DNA of 64,000 bases. Source: JAFALK01 sp036500605 (GTDB lineage: Bacteria; Pseudomonadota; Gammaproteobacteria; Burkholderiales; Burkholderiaceae_C). Positions 41,748-51,240 of this stretch are shown here, piece after piece (positions within the stretch are counted from its first letter, which is position 1; every line of letters begins with the position of its first letter). The notes under the pieces were generated by a model. The model was not told the origin of the DNA. It did not search any database and was given only the letters and a program-made list of their open reading frames with translations. The position numbers and the translations under genes are program-made. The stretch covers positions 12,885 through 76,884 of the forward strand of contig DASYBU010000039.1 of assembly GCA_036500605.1 (NCBI GenBank), in the 5' to 3' direction.

Positions 41748-42633
41748 GCTGCTGTCCCTGCTGTCCTACGTGGTCGCGCGCGAACTGCCAGGCCACGCGG
41801 CCGGAGCGCGAGCCGCGCTCCAGGGCCCAGATCAGCGCCTCGGGGCGCGCCTTGGCGATGCCGGCCTCGTCCACGCCGAAATGGCTCAGCCATTGCGCGA
41901 CGATGGCCAGGTACTCGTCCTGGCTGAAAGGGTAGAAGCTCAGCCACAGGCCGAAGCGCTCGGACAGCGAGATTTTTTCTTCGATCGCCTCGCCCGGATG
42001 CAGTTCACCGTTCTCATCAACCTTCGCGGCGAGGTTGTCGCGCATCTGCTCGGGCAGCAGGTGGCGGCGGTTGCTGGTCGCGTAGATCAGCACGTTCTCG
42101 CTGGCGGCGGAGATCGAACCGTCGAGCACCGACTTCAGCGACTTGTAGCCGGGCTCGCCTTCGTCAAAGCTCAAGTCATCGCAGAAGACGATAAAGCGCT
42201 CCGAACGCTCGGCAATCTGTTCGATCAGCTCGGGCAGCTCGACCAGGTCGGCCTTGTCGACCTCGATCAGGCGCAAGCCGCGCGGCGCGAATTCATTGAG
42301 CACGGCCTTGATCAGCGAGCTTTTGCCCGTTCCGCGCGCGCCGGTCAGCAGCACATTGTTGGCGGGCCGGCCGCTGACGAACTGTTCGGTGTTGCGCAGC
42401 AGCCGATCCTTCTGCAACTCGACCTCTTTCAGCTCGCCCAGGCGGATCGAACTCAGGCGCTGAACAGGGACCAACTCCAGCGGGCCGGGCAAGCCCAGCA
42501 GGCCGGGACGGCGGCGGGCGCGGAAGGCATGGGCGCTCCAGTCGACGGGATGCGCGGCGGGCAGCAAGGCTTCAACGCGATCCAGCAGGCGGGTCGCGCG
42601 CTCTATCAATTCTTGGGAAGGCAAGGCGGACAT
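41740..42633 (-). CDS. DUF815 AAA-type ATPase
   Basis: The 297-residue protein has a Walker A motif TGARGTGKSSLIKA near residue 100, a Walker B region FIVFCDDLSFDEGE near 150, and sensor sequence VLIYATSNRRHLLPE near 190, as in DUF815 proteins. These AAA-like ATPases have no firmly established role. In Burkholderiales they usually lie beside argJ and a mutT-like gene. Its stop overlaps the start of the Nudix-HisI gene by eight bases. Confidence 0.9.
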   Translation of the reverse strand: MSALPSQELIERATRLLDRVEALLPAAHPVDWSAHAFRARRRPGLLGLPGPLELVPVQRLSSIRLGELKEVELQKDRLLRNTEQFVSGRPANNVLLTGARGTGKSSLIKAVLNEFAPRGLRLIEVDKADLVELPELIEQIAERSERFIVFCDDLSFDEGEPGYKSLKSVLDGSISAASENVLIYATSNRRHLLPEQMRDNLAAKVDENGELHPGEAIEEKISLSERFGLWLSFYPFSQDEYLAIVAQWLSHFGVDEAGIAKARPEALIWALERGSRSGRVAWQFARDHVGQQGQQHE

Positions 42634-42666
42634 GCCGCCAGTCTAGTGCAGCCCTGCAAACCGAGC

Positions 42667-44745
42667 TCACCGCACAGGCATCGCACCGACCTGTGGCAGG
42701 GCATTCTTTCCCTTCGACATGCGCTCCAGATTGGCCTGCGCTTCGGCGTCTCCTGCCGTCGAAGCCAGCGCATACCAGCGCTGTGCCTCGCCAATGTCCT
42801 GGGCCACCCCGCTGCCATTCTCATAGGCCGTGCCCAGACGATTCTCGGCGCGGTGATGCCCTTGTACCGCTGCCTTGCGGAACCACTTGACCGCTTCCGC
42901 TCGATCCTCGGGCACCGCGCGCCCTTCCGCGTACATCGCGCCCAAACTGAATTGAGCCTCCGACAGCCCTTGCTGCGCTGCCAGCCGGTACCAATGCTCA
43001 GCCTCGACATCACTCTTCGGGACACCGTGGCCGTTCTCGAACATGTCGGCGATATTGTTTTGCGCCGCAGCGTCACCTTGAGCGGCGGCCTTGCGAAGCC
43101 ACGTCAGCCCTTCTGCCTCATCCTTGGCCACGCCTTTGAAGCCGTAGGCCAGCAGGGTTCCCAGCATGGATTGGGCGTGCGCCTGACCTCGCTCCGCCAC
43201 CCTGCGCAACCAGCCGAGTGCGGTCGGCACATCCTTCTCCACGCCACGTCCAGACAGGTACAACTCGAAGAGTGCCAACTGCGCGTTGACGTTGTCCTGC
43301 GCCGCCGCCTTGGCGAACCAGAGAGCCGCTTCGCCTTCATCCTTTGCAATGTCGCCTCTGCCCGTGGCGTACGCGATGCCAAGGGCGTTCTCGGACTCCG
43401 CGTCGCCCTGCATTGCTGCCTTTCGTATCCACTCGAAAGATTCTCGGTCGTCAGGAGCCCCTCCTCGTCCGGTGCCCAGGAAGACAGCCAAGTTCTTCTG
43501 CGAGACGAGGTCGCCCTGTTCCGCAGCCCTGCGCAGCCATCTGACGGCCTCATGGTCGTCTTGCGCCACGCCGATACCCTGCGCATACATCATCGCCAGG
43601 TTGCGCTGCGCAAAGAATTGCCCCTGCTCCGCGGCCTTGCGAAACCAGACAAAGGCCTCGCTCGGTTGCGAACGCCCAGCCCATTCGGGAAGCAAGGACA
43701 GGCCGACCATGTTCTGAGCATCCGCGAGATTTTGATCGGCGGCCCGGCGGTACCAATATTCCGCCACTGCCTTGTCAGCCTCGCCGTCCCGCTTGCCCAG
43801 TTCGTAGCATTTGCCCAGCCAGAACTGCGCAACGGGCGCGCCCTGCTCAGCCGCCTTCTCATACCAAGCACAGGAGGCCACATCGTCCTTCGTGATGCCG
43901 ATGCCGGCCCCATATCGATAGCCGAGCTGGGTCTGCGCGTCTCTCTCGCCTTGATCGGCCGCCTTGCGAAACCAGACCAGCGCCTCGCCATCGTCCTGGG
44001 CGGTGCCCAGGCCTCGCGCATAGCCCTCGCCAAGCGCCGCTTGCGCTTGCATATCGCCCTTCAACGCGGCCTTGCGGTACCAATTGAAGGCCTCGCGATC
44101 ATCTTTCGCAACACCCAGGCCGCGCGCGTACAGGTTGGCAAGAACGACCTGCCCCTTGATCTCTCCTTGCTCGGCCACCTTCCTGAACCACACGACCGCT
44201 TCGCGTTCGTCCCGGGTCACGCCCGAGCCGTTCAAGTACATCAGCGCCAGGTTGCGCTGCGCGGGGACAGCGCCTTGCTCGGCCGCCTTGCGCGTCCAGG
44301 CGAAGGCCTCGGCGTCGTCCTTGTCCACGCCTCGGCCTGCACTGTAGGCAATGGCGAGATTGGTCTGGGCCCTGGCATTGCCCTGTTCGGCAGCCATGCG
44401 GTACCAACGGACCGCCTCACGGTCATCCTGCTCGACACCATCGCCACTCGCATACAAGGTCGCCAGATTGAACTGAGCCTCGCCGAACCCCTGCTCGGCC
44501 GCTTTCCGGTACCAAGCCGCAGCAGCCTGCGTGTCGATGGGCACACACATGCCCTTGCCAAGCGCCAGTCCGAGCAGAGACTGCGCCGGTGCCGATCCCT
44601 CGTTGGCCCGCTTGCTGAGTTCCGAGTAGGCCGGTTCACAACGGCCAGCAGCGATCGCCACCCCAATCTCCGGGAGTTCCGCTGCCGCGACCCAGGACGC
44701 ATGACAGATCAAAGCGATGCAGATGAAGCGGCGGGGAATAGGCAT
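42667..44745 (-). CDS. Exported Sel1-repeat protein with about 18 repeats
   Basis: The 692-residue protein has a signal peptide (cleavage near residue 22, WVAAAE) and then continuous Sel1-like repeats of 35-37 residues. Each carries a helix such as WFRKAAEQG and a turn like LGxxYxxGxGVxxD. I count 17 clear WxRKAAxQG units plus a divergent first one. Sel1 proteins scaffold protein interactions and often connect signalling with envelope or host factors. Each unit is diverged enough to resist easy recombination. The neighbouring c-di-GMP regulator is 53 bases upstream, so they may share a transcript. Confidence 0.9.
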   Translation of the reverse strand: MPIPRRFICIALICHASWVAAAELPEIGVAIAAGRCEPAYSELSKRANEGSAPAQSLLGLALGKGMCVPIDTQAAAAWYRKAAEQGFGEAQFNLATLYASGDGVEQDDREAVRWYRMAAEQGNARAQTNLAIAYSAGRGVDKDDAEAFAWTRKAAEQGAVPAQRNLALMYLNGSGVTRDEREAVVWFRKVAEQGEIKGQVVLANLYARGLGVAKDDREAFNWYRKAALKGDMQAQAALGEGYARGLGTAQDDGEALVWFRKAADQGERDAQTQLGYRYGAGIGITKDDVASCAWYEKAAEQGAPVAQFWLGKCYELGKRDGEADKAVAEYWYRRAADQNLADAQNMVGLSLLPEWAGRSQPSEAFVWFRKAAEQGQFFAQRNLAMMYAQGIGVAQDDHEAVRWLRRAAEQGDLVSQKNLAVFLGTGRGGAPDDRESFEWIRKAAMQGDAESENALGIAYATGRGDIAKDEGEAALWFAKAAAQDNVNAQLALFELYLSGRGVEKDVPTALGWLRRVAERGQAHAQSMLGTLLAYGFKGVAKDEAEGLTWLRKAAAQGDAAAQNNIADMFENGHGVPKSDVEAEHWYRLAAQQGLSEAQFSLGAMYAEGRAVPEDRAEAVKWFRKAAVQGHHRAENRLGTAYENGSGVAQDIGEAQRWYALASTAGDAEAQANLERMSKGKNALPQVGAMPVR

Positions 44746-44798
44746 GGACGGGCGATCGGTGGACGGGCCACCACGATACCGTGACTTGCCCCACCCCG

Positions 44799-47033
44799 TC
44801 AGCGCCCGACCACGCCGACACGCTCCGCAAAGGCCACCACATCCTCGGGCGAGAGCGGCTTGGCGTACAGATAACCCTGTACTTCATCGCAACCGATCTG
44901 CTGGAGCGCATCGCGCTGGGCCTCGTCCTCGACCCCCTCAGCCAGGACCGACAAGCGGATGCGCCGCGCCAGGCCGACGATCATTTCGGCGATGTGGCGG
45001 TCGTCGGGGTCGGTGGTGATGCCTCGGATGAACACGCGGTCGATCTTGAGGCGGTGCAGCGGCAGATGGCGCAACTGGCCGAGCGAGGAGTAGCCGGTGC
45101 CGAAATCATCAATCGCGATCTGGACGCCGAGCTCCTTCATGGCGCGCAGCCGACCCAGGCCGGCCTCATGGTCACCCACCACGCCGGATTCGGTCACTTC
45201 GAGTTCCAGCTCGATCGGCTCGCTTTCACCTTCAATCTGCAGCAGCCGGCCGACATGCTCGACCAGCCCCTCGTCTTCGATCAACTGGCGCGAGGACACG
45301 TTGACCGCCATGCGCAGCTTGAGGCCGGCCGCCGCCCACGCGCGTTGCTGGGTCACGGCTTCCTCGATGACCCAACGGCCCAAGGGCAGGATCAGGCCCG
45401 AACTTTCGGCCACCGGGATGAAGCGGTCGGGTGGGATGATCTGCTGGCCGTCGCGCCAGCGCACCAGGGCCTCGACGCCGATCAGGCGGCCGCTGACGAG
45501 GCAGATCTGCGGCTGGTAGAGCAGGAAGAAATCGCGCTGCGAGAGCGCCTGGTCCATGCGTGCCGTCAGGTGCAGGCGGCTTTGCAGCAGCGCGTTCATC
45601 GATTCTTCAAACAGCAGGTAGCCGCCCTGGCGGCTGCTCTTGGCCGCCTTGAGCGCCACGCCGGCATTGGCGGCCAGCGCAGTGGGCTTGGCGCTGCCGG
45701 ACAGGAACAGCACCGCGCCGATGGTGGTGCTGATGCTGATGTGGTGGCCGTCAAATTCGACCGTCTGCTTGAGCCTCTCGCAGACCAGCTGCAGCATGGC
45801 TGCCGGCAGCGTGGTGCCGGCGTTGAAGACGAAGCCGAACACGTCGCCGCCCACCCGCGCCACCGCGCCCAGCTCAGGCATGGCGGCGAGCTGAGCCCCC
45901 ACATGCCGGAGCAGCCGGTCGCCGACGGCGCGGCCGAGGCCATCGTTGATGCCCTCGAAATGGTCGATGTCGGCAAAGGCCAGTACATAGGGCTTGCCGG
46001 CATCGAGGCCTTCCTCGAATTCGCGCTCCAGGCCGTTCAGATTGGGCAGGCCGGTGAGCACGTCCGTGTAGGCCAGACGCTCGATCTCGCGATACATGAA
46101 GCTGTTGTTGAGGCCGATCGCAATGTTGATGCCGAACAGTTCCAGCAGCTTGCGGTCGAGTTCGCGAATGGGCTCGTCGGTGTTGACCACCACGACAATC
46201 TCGCCAAGCTTGGTCGCGGGCAGATAGAGGTAGCTGGTCTTGTCGCCGAAGCGGCTGGCGCACGAACGCAGCACGGCGCGGATCGTCTCCACCAGCGCCT
46301 GATCACCGGGCTCCGTGAGCGGCGTCTGGACACGGTCGGCATAGCTGCCTGCCGCTGCGAAGACCTCCAGCCCCGCGCCGCCACGGCCCTGCACGCTACC
46401 TTCGGCCGCCACGCAGACGATGCCATCAGGCCGCGCATGCACGAGGGCGGCAATCTGGGTCAGGATGCCGCCGGCGAAGACATGCAGATCCTGGCGCGAC
46501 AGCAGGGAGACCGAGGCGGCGATCACCATCTCGAGGCCCCGGCGGTTCTCCTGAATGGTCAGCAACTGCTGATAGCCGCGCAGCGCCGCGGTCAGCGCGG
46601 TGTGCAGATGGTCGCTCGTGCTGCGCGATTTCTCGCGGTAGTCGTTGATGTCGTAGTCCTGCACGACACTGAGCTCCGGCGCATGGCCGGGCTGGCCGGT
46701 GCGCAGGATGATGCGTGTGGTCTCGTCGCGCAGATCACGGCGGATGTAGTGGACGAGATCGAGACCTGCGCGGTCGTTTTCCATCACCACATCGAGCAGG
46801 ATGCAGGCGTAGCCTTGCTCCTGAGCCAGCACGCCGCGCGCTTGCTGCGCCGAATAGGCGCTATCGAACTCGATCCCGCGCCCCGCGTAGCGGAACTCCT
46901 TGAATGCGAACCGGGTGGCGAGATGCACGCCTTCGTCGTCGTCGACGATCAGCACGCGCCAACCCTCCGGCGCGGCCGCGTCGCCTTCGTCGGTCTCGTC
47001 GAGAAATTGCAGGGTATCGTCAGGCAATGCCAT
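44799..47033 (-). CDS. Response regulator with DUF3369, degenerate GGDEF and EAL domains
   Basis: The roughly 744-residue protein has a receiver domain (about 25-150; acidic cluster DDD at 31-33, phosphoacceptor D81), a DUF3369 GAF-like domain (about 160-320), a GGDEF domain with ARVGGDVFG in place of GGDEF, and an intact EAL domain with GVEALVRW, NVSSRQL and DDFGTGYSSL. It is therefore most likely a c-di-GMP phosphodiesterase, perhaps with GTP-sensing by the degenerate domain. ATG 47033 is preferred; an in-frame TTG at 47051 lies upstream. It overlaps the kinase gene by 14 bases. Confidence 0.9.
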   Translation of the reverse strand: MALPDDTLQFLDETDEGDAAAPEGWRVLIVDDDEGVHLATRFAFKEFRYAGRGIEFDSAYSAQQARGVLAQEQGYACILLDVVMENDRAGLDLVHYIRRDLRDETTRIILRTGQPGHAPELSVVQDYDINDYREKSRSTSDHLHTALTAALRGYQQLLTIQENRRGLEMVIAASVSLLSRQDLHVFAGGILTQIAALVHARPDGIVCVAAEGSVQGRGGAGLEVFAAAGSYADRVQTPLTEPGDQALVETIRAVLRSCASRFGDKTSYLYLPATKLGEIVVVVNTDEPIRELDRKLLELFGINIAIGLNNSFMYREIERLAYTDVLTGLPNLNGLEREFEEGLDAGKPYVLAFADIDHFEGINDGLGRAVGDRLLRHVGAQLAAMPELGAVARVGGDVFGFVFNAGTTLPAAMLQLVCERLKQTVEFDGHHISISTTIGAVLFLSGSAKPTALAANAGVALKAAKSSRQGGYLLFEESMNALLQSRLHLTARMDQALSQRDFFLLYQPQICLVSGRLIGVEALVRWRDGQQIIPPDRFIPVAESSGLILPLGRWVIEEAVTQQRAWAAAGLKLRMAVNVSSRQLIEDEGLVEHVGRLLQIEGESEPIELELEVTESGVVGDHEAGLGRLRAMKELGVQIAIDDFGTGYSSLGQLRHLPLHRLKIDRVFIRGITTDPDDRHIAEMIVGLARRIRLSVLAEGVEDEAQRDALQQIGCDEVQGYLYAKPLSPEDVVAFAERVGVVGR

Positions 47034-48648
47034 GTTCTGCCAACTCGCCAAGCGGTTCTGGGTGGGTGCGGATGCGGATCATGAACACCGTCCCCTGGCC
47101 CGGCGTGGAATGCGCGCTGACCGTGCCCCCCAGCAAGCCGGTGACGATATTGTGAACGATATGCAGGCCAAGACCCGCGCCTGCGCGTCCCCGGCGGGCG
47201 CTGACGAAAGGGTCAAAGATGTGGCGCAACAGGCCGGGCTCGATGCCCCGGCCATCATCGGCAAAGAAGAACTCGACCCTGTCGGCGCCCTGGGCTTCGA
47301 CACGGATCTCGATGCGCCCGTGCTTCTTGTCCTGAAAACCATGCGTCACGGCGTTCGAGACCAGATTGGTCAGCACTTGCCCCAGCGAGTTGGGGTAGCT
47401 CTCCAGGTAGAGCCCCTCGGGACAGTTCAGCACCAGCTCATGATGACCGGCCACCAGCATCGGCCGCAGCGTCTCGATCAACTCGGCCAGCGTCTTGCCG
47501 AGCTCGAAACGCTGGCGCTGCGCGCTGCCATGGTCCACAGCCACGCGCTTGAAATTGCCCACCAGATCGGCCGTGCGTGACAGGCTGGCGTTCAACAGCG
47601 TGCCGCCCTCGTCAAGATCGCGGACGAACTGATCCAGCTCGCTGCGCTTGAGTTCGCCCGCCGCGATCTTGCCGCGCAGGACATCGCGCTGGCGGTCCAA
47701 GGCTGAGGTCACCGTCAGGCTCACGCCGAGCGGCGTGTTGATCTCGTGAGCCAGTCCGGCCACCATGCGGCCCAGCGAGGCCAGGCGCTCGCGTTCGATC
47801 AGCACGGTCTGCGTCTCCTTGAGCTGCGTGACCGTGTCTTCCAGCTCGCGGGTGCGCTCGCTCACCTTGATCTCCAGCGCTTCCTTGAAGCCGGTTTCGA
47901 GGCGCAGCAAGCGCTCCCGGTCAGTGAGCGCGGCGGCCAGTTGTCGCTCAGACTCCAGAAGGCTCAGATTGGCCTGCGCCAGCCGCCCATAGCTGTTGTT
48001 CAGCTGCGCGGCCATCTGGTCGATCTCGTCGACTTTCCCTTCCGGGTGACGAGCGAGGCGCAAGGGCTCCTGCGGACGCCCGTCGAAATGCTCGGCGATC
48101 CGCGCCAGCGGGTCCGTGATCAGGCGGCGGACCAGCAGCAGGATGAAGGCCGCCACGCAGAAGGTCTTGAGCGCGTTGAAAACCAGGATTTCCGCGGCCT
48201 TGGCGGCCAGGCTCTTGTAGACGGGCCAGAGATCGGACTGGAGCACGAGCGTGCCCACCACCACGGCCTGGTTGTCCAGATAGCTGTGCTTGAGCTCGAT
48301 ATGGGTCTCGATCACGTCCTTCTTGCTCAATTCGCCGGCGCGCCACTCCTGGCCGGCCCGGGCGCGGACCTGCACGAAACTGATGCCGGGCAGACGCGCA
48401 ATGCCCTGCACCTGGCTGCCGATCAGATCCTGGTTCAGGGTCCAGACACTGGCCTCCAGCGTGTCCACGTATGAGGTGGCGATGTAGCTCTGCTGATCGG
48501 TCAACTGGCCGACATTGGAGCGGTAGTCGCTCCACAACTGCGCCAGCGTGGTGAGCACGGCCACCAGCGAGCTGAACACGACGATGCGCACCGCCAGCGC
48601 GCGGTTCAAGCGAGTGTTGACAATCGGTATCGGCGGTAGGGAGCTCAT
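47020..48648 (-). CDS. Membrane sensor histidine kinase, partner of the EAL regulator
   Basis: The 542-residue protein has a first membrane helix (about 18-40), a periplasmic domain (about 45-145), a second helix (about 155-175), a HAMP-like region and a coiled coil. The kinase core follows with MVAGLAHEINTPLG (His near residue 308), N-box LTNLVSNAVTHGF, G1 ADDGRGIEPGL and G2 GAGLGLHIVHNIV. It likely autophosphorylates and passes phosphate to the overlapping downstream regulator. Confidence 0.92.
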   Translation of the reverse strand: MSSLPPIPIVNTRLNRALAVRIVVFSSLVAVLTTLAQLWSDYRSNVGQLTDQQSYIATSYVDTLEASVWTLNQDLIGSQVQGIARLPGISFVQVRARAGQEWRAGELSKKDVIETHIELKHSYLDNQAVVVGTLVLQSDLWPVYKSLAAKAAEILVFNALKTFCVAAFILLLVRRLITDPLARIAEHFDGRPQEPLRLARHPEGKVDEIDQMAAQLNNSYGRLAQANLSLLESERQLAAALTDRERLLRLETGFKEALEIKVSERTRELEDTVTQLKETQTVLIERERLASLGRMVAGLAHEINTPLGVSLTVTSALDRQRDVLRGKIAAGELKRSELDQFVRDLDEGGTLLNASLSRTADLVGNFKRVAVDHGSAQRQRFELGKTLAELIETLRPMLVAGHHELVLNCPEGLYLESYPNSLGQVLTNLVSNAVTHGFQDKKHGRIEIRVEAQGADRVEFFFADDGRGIEPGLLRHIFDPFVSARRGRAGAGLGLHIVHNIVTGLLGGTVSAHSTPGQGTVFMIRIRTHPEPLGELAEHGIA

Positions 48649-48723
48649 GCCGGGCGCAATCGAGGGCGTTGGGAGAAAACGTTGTGAGAAGCGTTGGAAG
48701 AAGCGTTGGAAGAAGGCTTGGGT

Positions 48724-49527
48724 CTATTCGTACGGTCGCAACAAGCGGCGCAACGTGCCGTCCCGTTGCAGGACTGCGATCGTCTTGCCGATCTGCGCGA
48801 CCAGTTCAGCGTCCTTGCCGACCGCGTAGACCTCATTGGCCTGGGGGAAGATCTCATGCAAGGTCAGCCCCTGCATGTTCTTGAATCCGAACTGTGCGGC
48901 GTAGTAGCGCAGCATCGTGCGATCAAGCACGATCACCTGCGTACGCTTGGTGGTCAGCATTTCGAACTGCGCTCGCTGGCTCTCGACCTCATGGTAGCGC
49001 TTGCCCTTCGACAGTTCGTTCACGTAGAGCGTGTGGAAAGGCTCCTTCAGATGGTCGCTCGCATTGTTGAAGGCGACGATGTCCTTGCCGCGCAGATCGT
49101 TCACGCTGTCGATCTTCAGATGGCTCTCGCTCAGTGAAACAGCCACGTTGCTGAAATCGTAGATCCTGGCGTAGGCGTAGTCGGCCCGGTGAGTTTGCGG
49201 CGTGCCGACGAAGAGGTCGAGGCCGGCGAATTCGTGCAGCGGGTCGAAGTCGAACTGACGGCTTGGAAAGTCGTACACCTTGAAGCCATAGCCCAGGCGC
49301 TTCAGCACCTCGCGCATCAGGTCGAGAAAGATGCCTTCGTTCCGGTTGATCACGAAGGGCACCATGTCGACCACGAAGCCGACGTTGAGTGTCTTGCCGG
49401 CGGCGGGCATGGCCCATGAGGCGTCCGGTACGCAAAGGGCACCGCCCGTGGCCAGCGCGACTCTCAGGGCCCGGCGTCTTTGCTGATCGATCGGGCTGAT
49501 CTTGCGCGCGGATCCGACCTGGCCCAT
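48724..49527 (-). CDS. Periplasmic solute-binding protein (family 3-like), likely sensor for the adjacent kinase
   Basis: The 267-residue protein has a signal region with QRRRALRVALATGGALC (a twin-arginine-like stretch) and a family 3 binding-protein fold, with VGFVVDMVPFVINRNEGIFLDLM and YDFSNVAVSLSESHLKI. No transporter permease or ATPase lies nearby, and the histidine kinase follows after 75 bases, so it may present a ligand to the kinase. The ATG at 49527 is preferred because GGAGG lies six bases upstream; ATG 49533 would overlap that site. Confidence 0.82.
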   Translation of the reverse strand: MGQVGSARKISPIDQQRRRALRVALATGGALCVPDASWAMPAAGKTLNVGFVVDMVPFVINRNEGIFLDLMREVLKRLGYGFKVYDFPSRQFDFDPLHEFAGLDLFVGTPQTHRADYAYARIYDFSNVAVSLSESHLKIDSVNDLRGKDIVAFNNASDHLKEPFHTLYVNELSKGKRYHEVESQRAQFEMLTTKRTQVIVLDRTMLRYYAAQFGFKNMQGLTLHEIFPQANEVYAVGKDAELVAQIGKTIAVLQRDGTLRRLLRPYE

Positions 49528-49699
49528 AGCCATCCTCCAATCCAGACAAAACACGAGCGCAGCCGCCGGAATGCGGATGCGGGTTTTGACTCTAACGCCT
49601 ATCGCCAGGAACTGCGACCACGGCCCTGACGCGAGTCAAAAGCCTCGGACAGATAGTCAAAAACCGGACTTTGTCCCGAACCCGCGGTGGGCTAACGCT

Positions 49700-50344
49700 C
49701 TACCTGAGCAGCATGCGCAGCGCCACATCCAACTGCTCGGTCGGTGAACGCTTGAAGCCGGAGCGCGCGTAGCGCTGCAGCCGCCCGATGATGAAACTGA
49801 CCAGGACCGAGGCCTGGGCGTTGGCGTCCACCGTCGGCGTGGAAGAGCCGCGGCCTTCAGCGGCGCTCTTGAGCACCTGGCGCAAGGACGACTCGATGCG
49901 ATCGAAGAACTGGTTCATGCGAGCGACCAGTCGCTCGTTCTCGTTGACCAGCGCGTCGCCCACCATCACGCGCGTCATGCCGGGGTTGCGCTCTCCGAAT
50001 TGCAACAGGACGGAGACGATCTTCTGCCCTTGCAGGACGCCGCCGTCTTCGCGTTCGGTGATCTGGTTGACCAGGGTGAAGACGCTTTGCTCGATGAATT
50101 CGATCAAGCCCTCGAACATCTGCGCCTTGCTGGCGAAATGGCGGTAAAGCGCCGCCTCGCTGACGTCGAGCTTGGCAGCCAGCGCGGCCGTCGTGACGCG
50201 TTCAGCGCCCGGTTGCTCGAGCATGCCCGCCAGCGTTTGCAGAATCTGCACGCGGCGCTCGCCGGGGCGGGGGCGCTTGCGAGGAGGAGAAGAAGCTTCC
50301 GCTTGGGCCTCCGGCACGGCGGCGGCGTTCAGGTCGTCGGTCAT
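49700..50344 (-). CDS. slmA: TetR-family nucleoid occlusion factor SlmA-like
   Basis: The protein of about 214 residues has an N-terminal Pro/Arg-rich stretch, then the helix-turn-helix VTTAALAAKLDVSEAALYRHFASKAQMFEGLIEF, very close to SlmA, and a TetR-type dimerisation domain. SlmA binds DNA and inhibits FtsZ assembly over the nucleoid. The argB-nucleotidase neighbourhood supports this. I chose ATG 50344; 13 codons further upstream are open but poor in homology. Confidence 0.88.
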   Translation of the reverse strand: MTDDLNAAAVPEAQAEASSPPRKRPRPGERRVQILQTLAGMLEQPGAERVTTAALAAKLDVSEAALYRHFASKAQMFEGLIEFIEQSVFTLVNQITEREDGGVLQGQKIVSVLLQFGERNPGMTRVMVGDALVNENERLVARMNQFFDRIESSLRQVLKSAAEGRGSSTPTVDANAQASVLVSFIIGRLQRYARSGFKRSPTEQLDVALRMLLR

Positions 50345-50414
50345 CGGCTTGGGCTGGCTGGGAAGGTCTAGGGGCCGGCCCATTCTGGCATAGCCGCCAG
50401 ACCGTCAAACCGGC

Positions 50415-51101
50415 TCAGTCACGGAGCCAGCCGAGGCGCCTTGCTTCGTAGATCGCTTCGACCTTCGAGCGCACGTGGAGCTTGCGGTAGACGCGCTTCA
50501 CGTAAGTCATCACCGTGTGGGGCGAGACCTGCATGAATTTGGCGATTTCGTCGAAGGTGAAGCCCTTGGCCGCCAGGTGCAGCACGCGTGACTCCTGTTC
50601 GGACAGCGTCATCACCTCTTCTTCAACGGCGCACCCCGTCGGCGGCGCGGTGTGTGCGCTGGCCAGCCGCGGAAGACGAGGCCCGAGCTTGCCGATCAGG
50701 CGCCGCGCGATCAAAGGGCTGATGGGGCTGCCGCCCGCACGCAGATTGCGCAGTTGCTGGGCCAGATCGGGGCCCAGCGCATCCTTGAGCAGGTAGCCGG
50801 TGGCGCCGGCCTCGATGCTGACGAGCACATGCTGCTCGTCGCCGAACACGGAGATCACCACCGCATCGCATTGCGGTCGGACCTGCGCCGCATGCCGGAT
50901 CAGCTCGATACCGCTGCCACCCGGCAGATCGAGATCGACCAGCAGCACATCAGGCAGGAACTGATCGAACATCCGCCGCCCCTGCGGCAGGTCGCTGGCC
51001 GCGCCCAGCAATTCGATGTCGGGGACGCCGGACAGCGTCTGCATGAAGGCTTCACGGAAGCGCTGTTGATCCTCGACGATCAGGACGGAAAATTGCTGCA
51101 T
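50415..51101 (-). CDS. NarL/LuxR-family response regulator
   Basis: The 228-residue protein has a receiver domain with acidic E10/D11, phosphoacceptor D56 in VLLVDLDLPGG and a Lys in YLLKDA near 104. A C-terminal LuxR helix-turn-helix has LSEQESRVLHLAAKGFTFDEIAKFMQVSPHTVMTYVKRVYRKL in adjoining blocks. No cognate kinase lies next to it. ATG 51101 was chosen; the frame is open upstream without homology. It interrupts the usual slmA-nucleotidase neighbourhood. Confidence 0.92.
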   Translation of the reverse strand: MQQFSVLIVEDQQRFREAFMQTLSGVPDIELLGAASDLPQGRRMFDQFLPDVLLVDLDLPGGSGIELIRHAAQVRPQCDAVVISVFGDEQHVLVSIEAGATGYLLKDALGPDLAQQLRNLRAGGSPISPLIARRLIGKLGPRLPRLASAHTAPPTGCAVEEEVMTLSEQESRVLHLAAKGFTFDEIAKFMQVSPHTVMTYVKRVYRKLHVRSKVEAIYEARRLGWLRD

Positions 51102-51240
51102 GGGACTACTTCTTGACTGCTTCGCGCCATTCTGTGTCGCGCTGAACGTCAGGACAATGCGATCGATCTGCAAGCGGTCAAAGGCGGCGTCAATAAATCG
51201 GAGCCATCCCACGTATTAACGTGTCGGTTCATGACCAGGA

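Noticed and set aside
41647..44784. Very long plus-strand open frame (over 1000 codons) opposite the Nudix, DUF815 and Sel1 genes
   Set aside because: It is the antisense of Sel1 repeats, which creates periodic sequence; no start context or family motif.
44781..47084. Long plus-strand open frame opposite the EAL regulator
   Set aside because: The minus strand carries receiver, DUF3369 and EAL motifs; the plus frame is His/Gln/Ala-rich with none.
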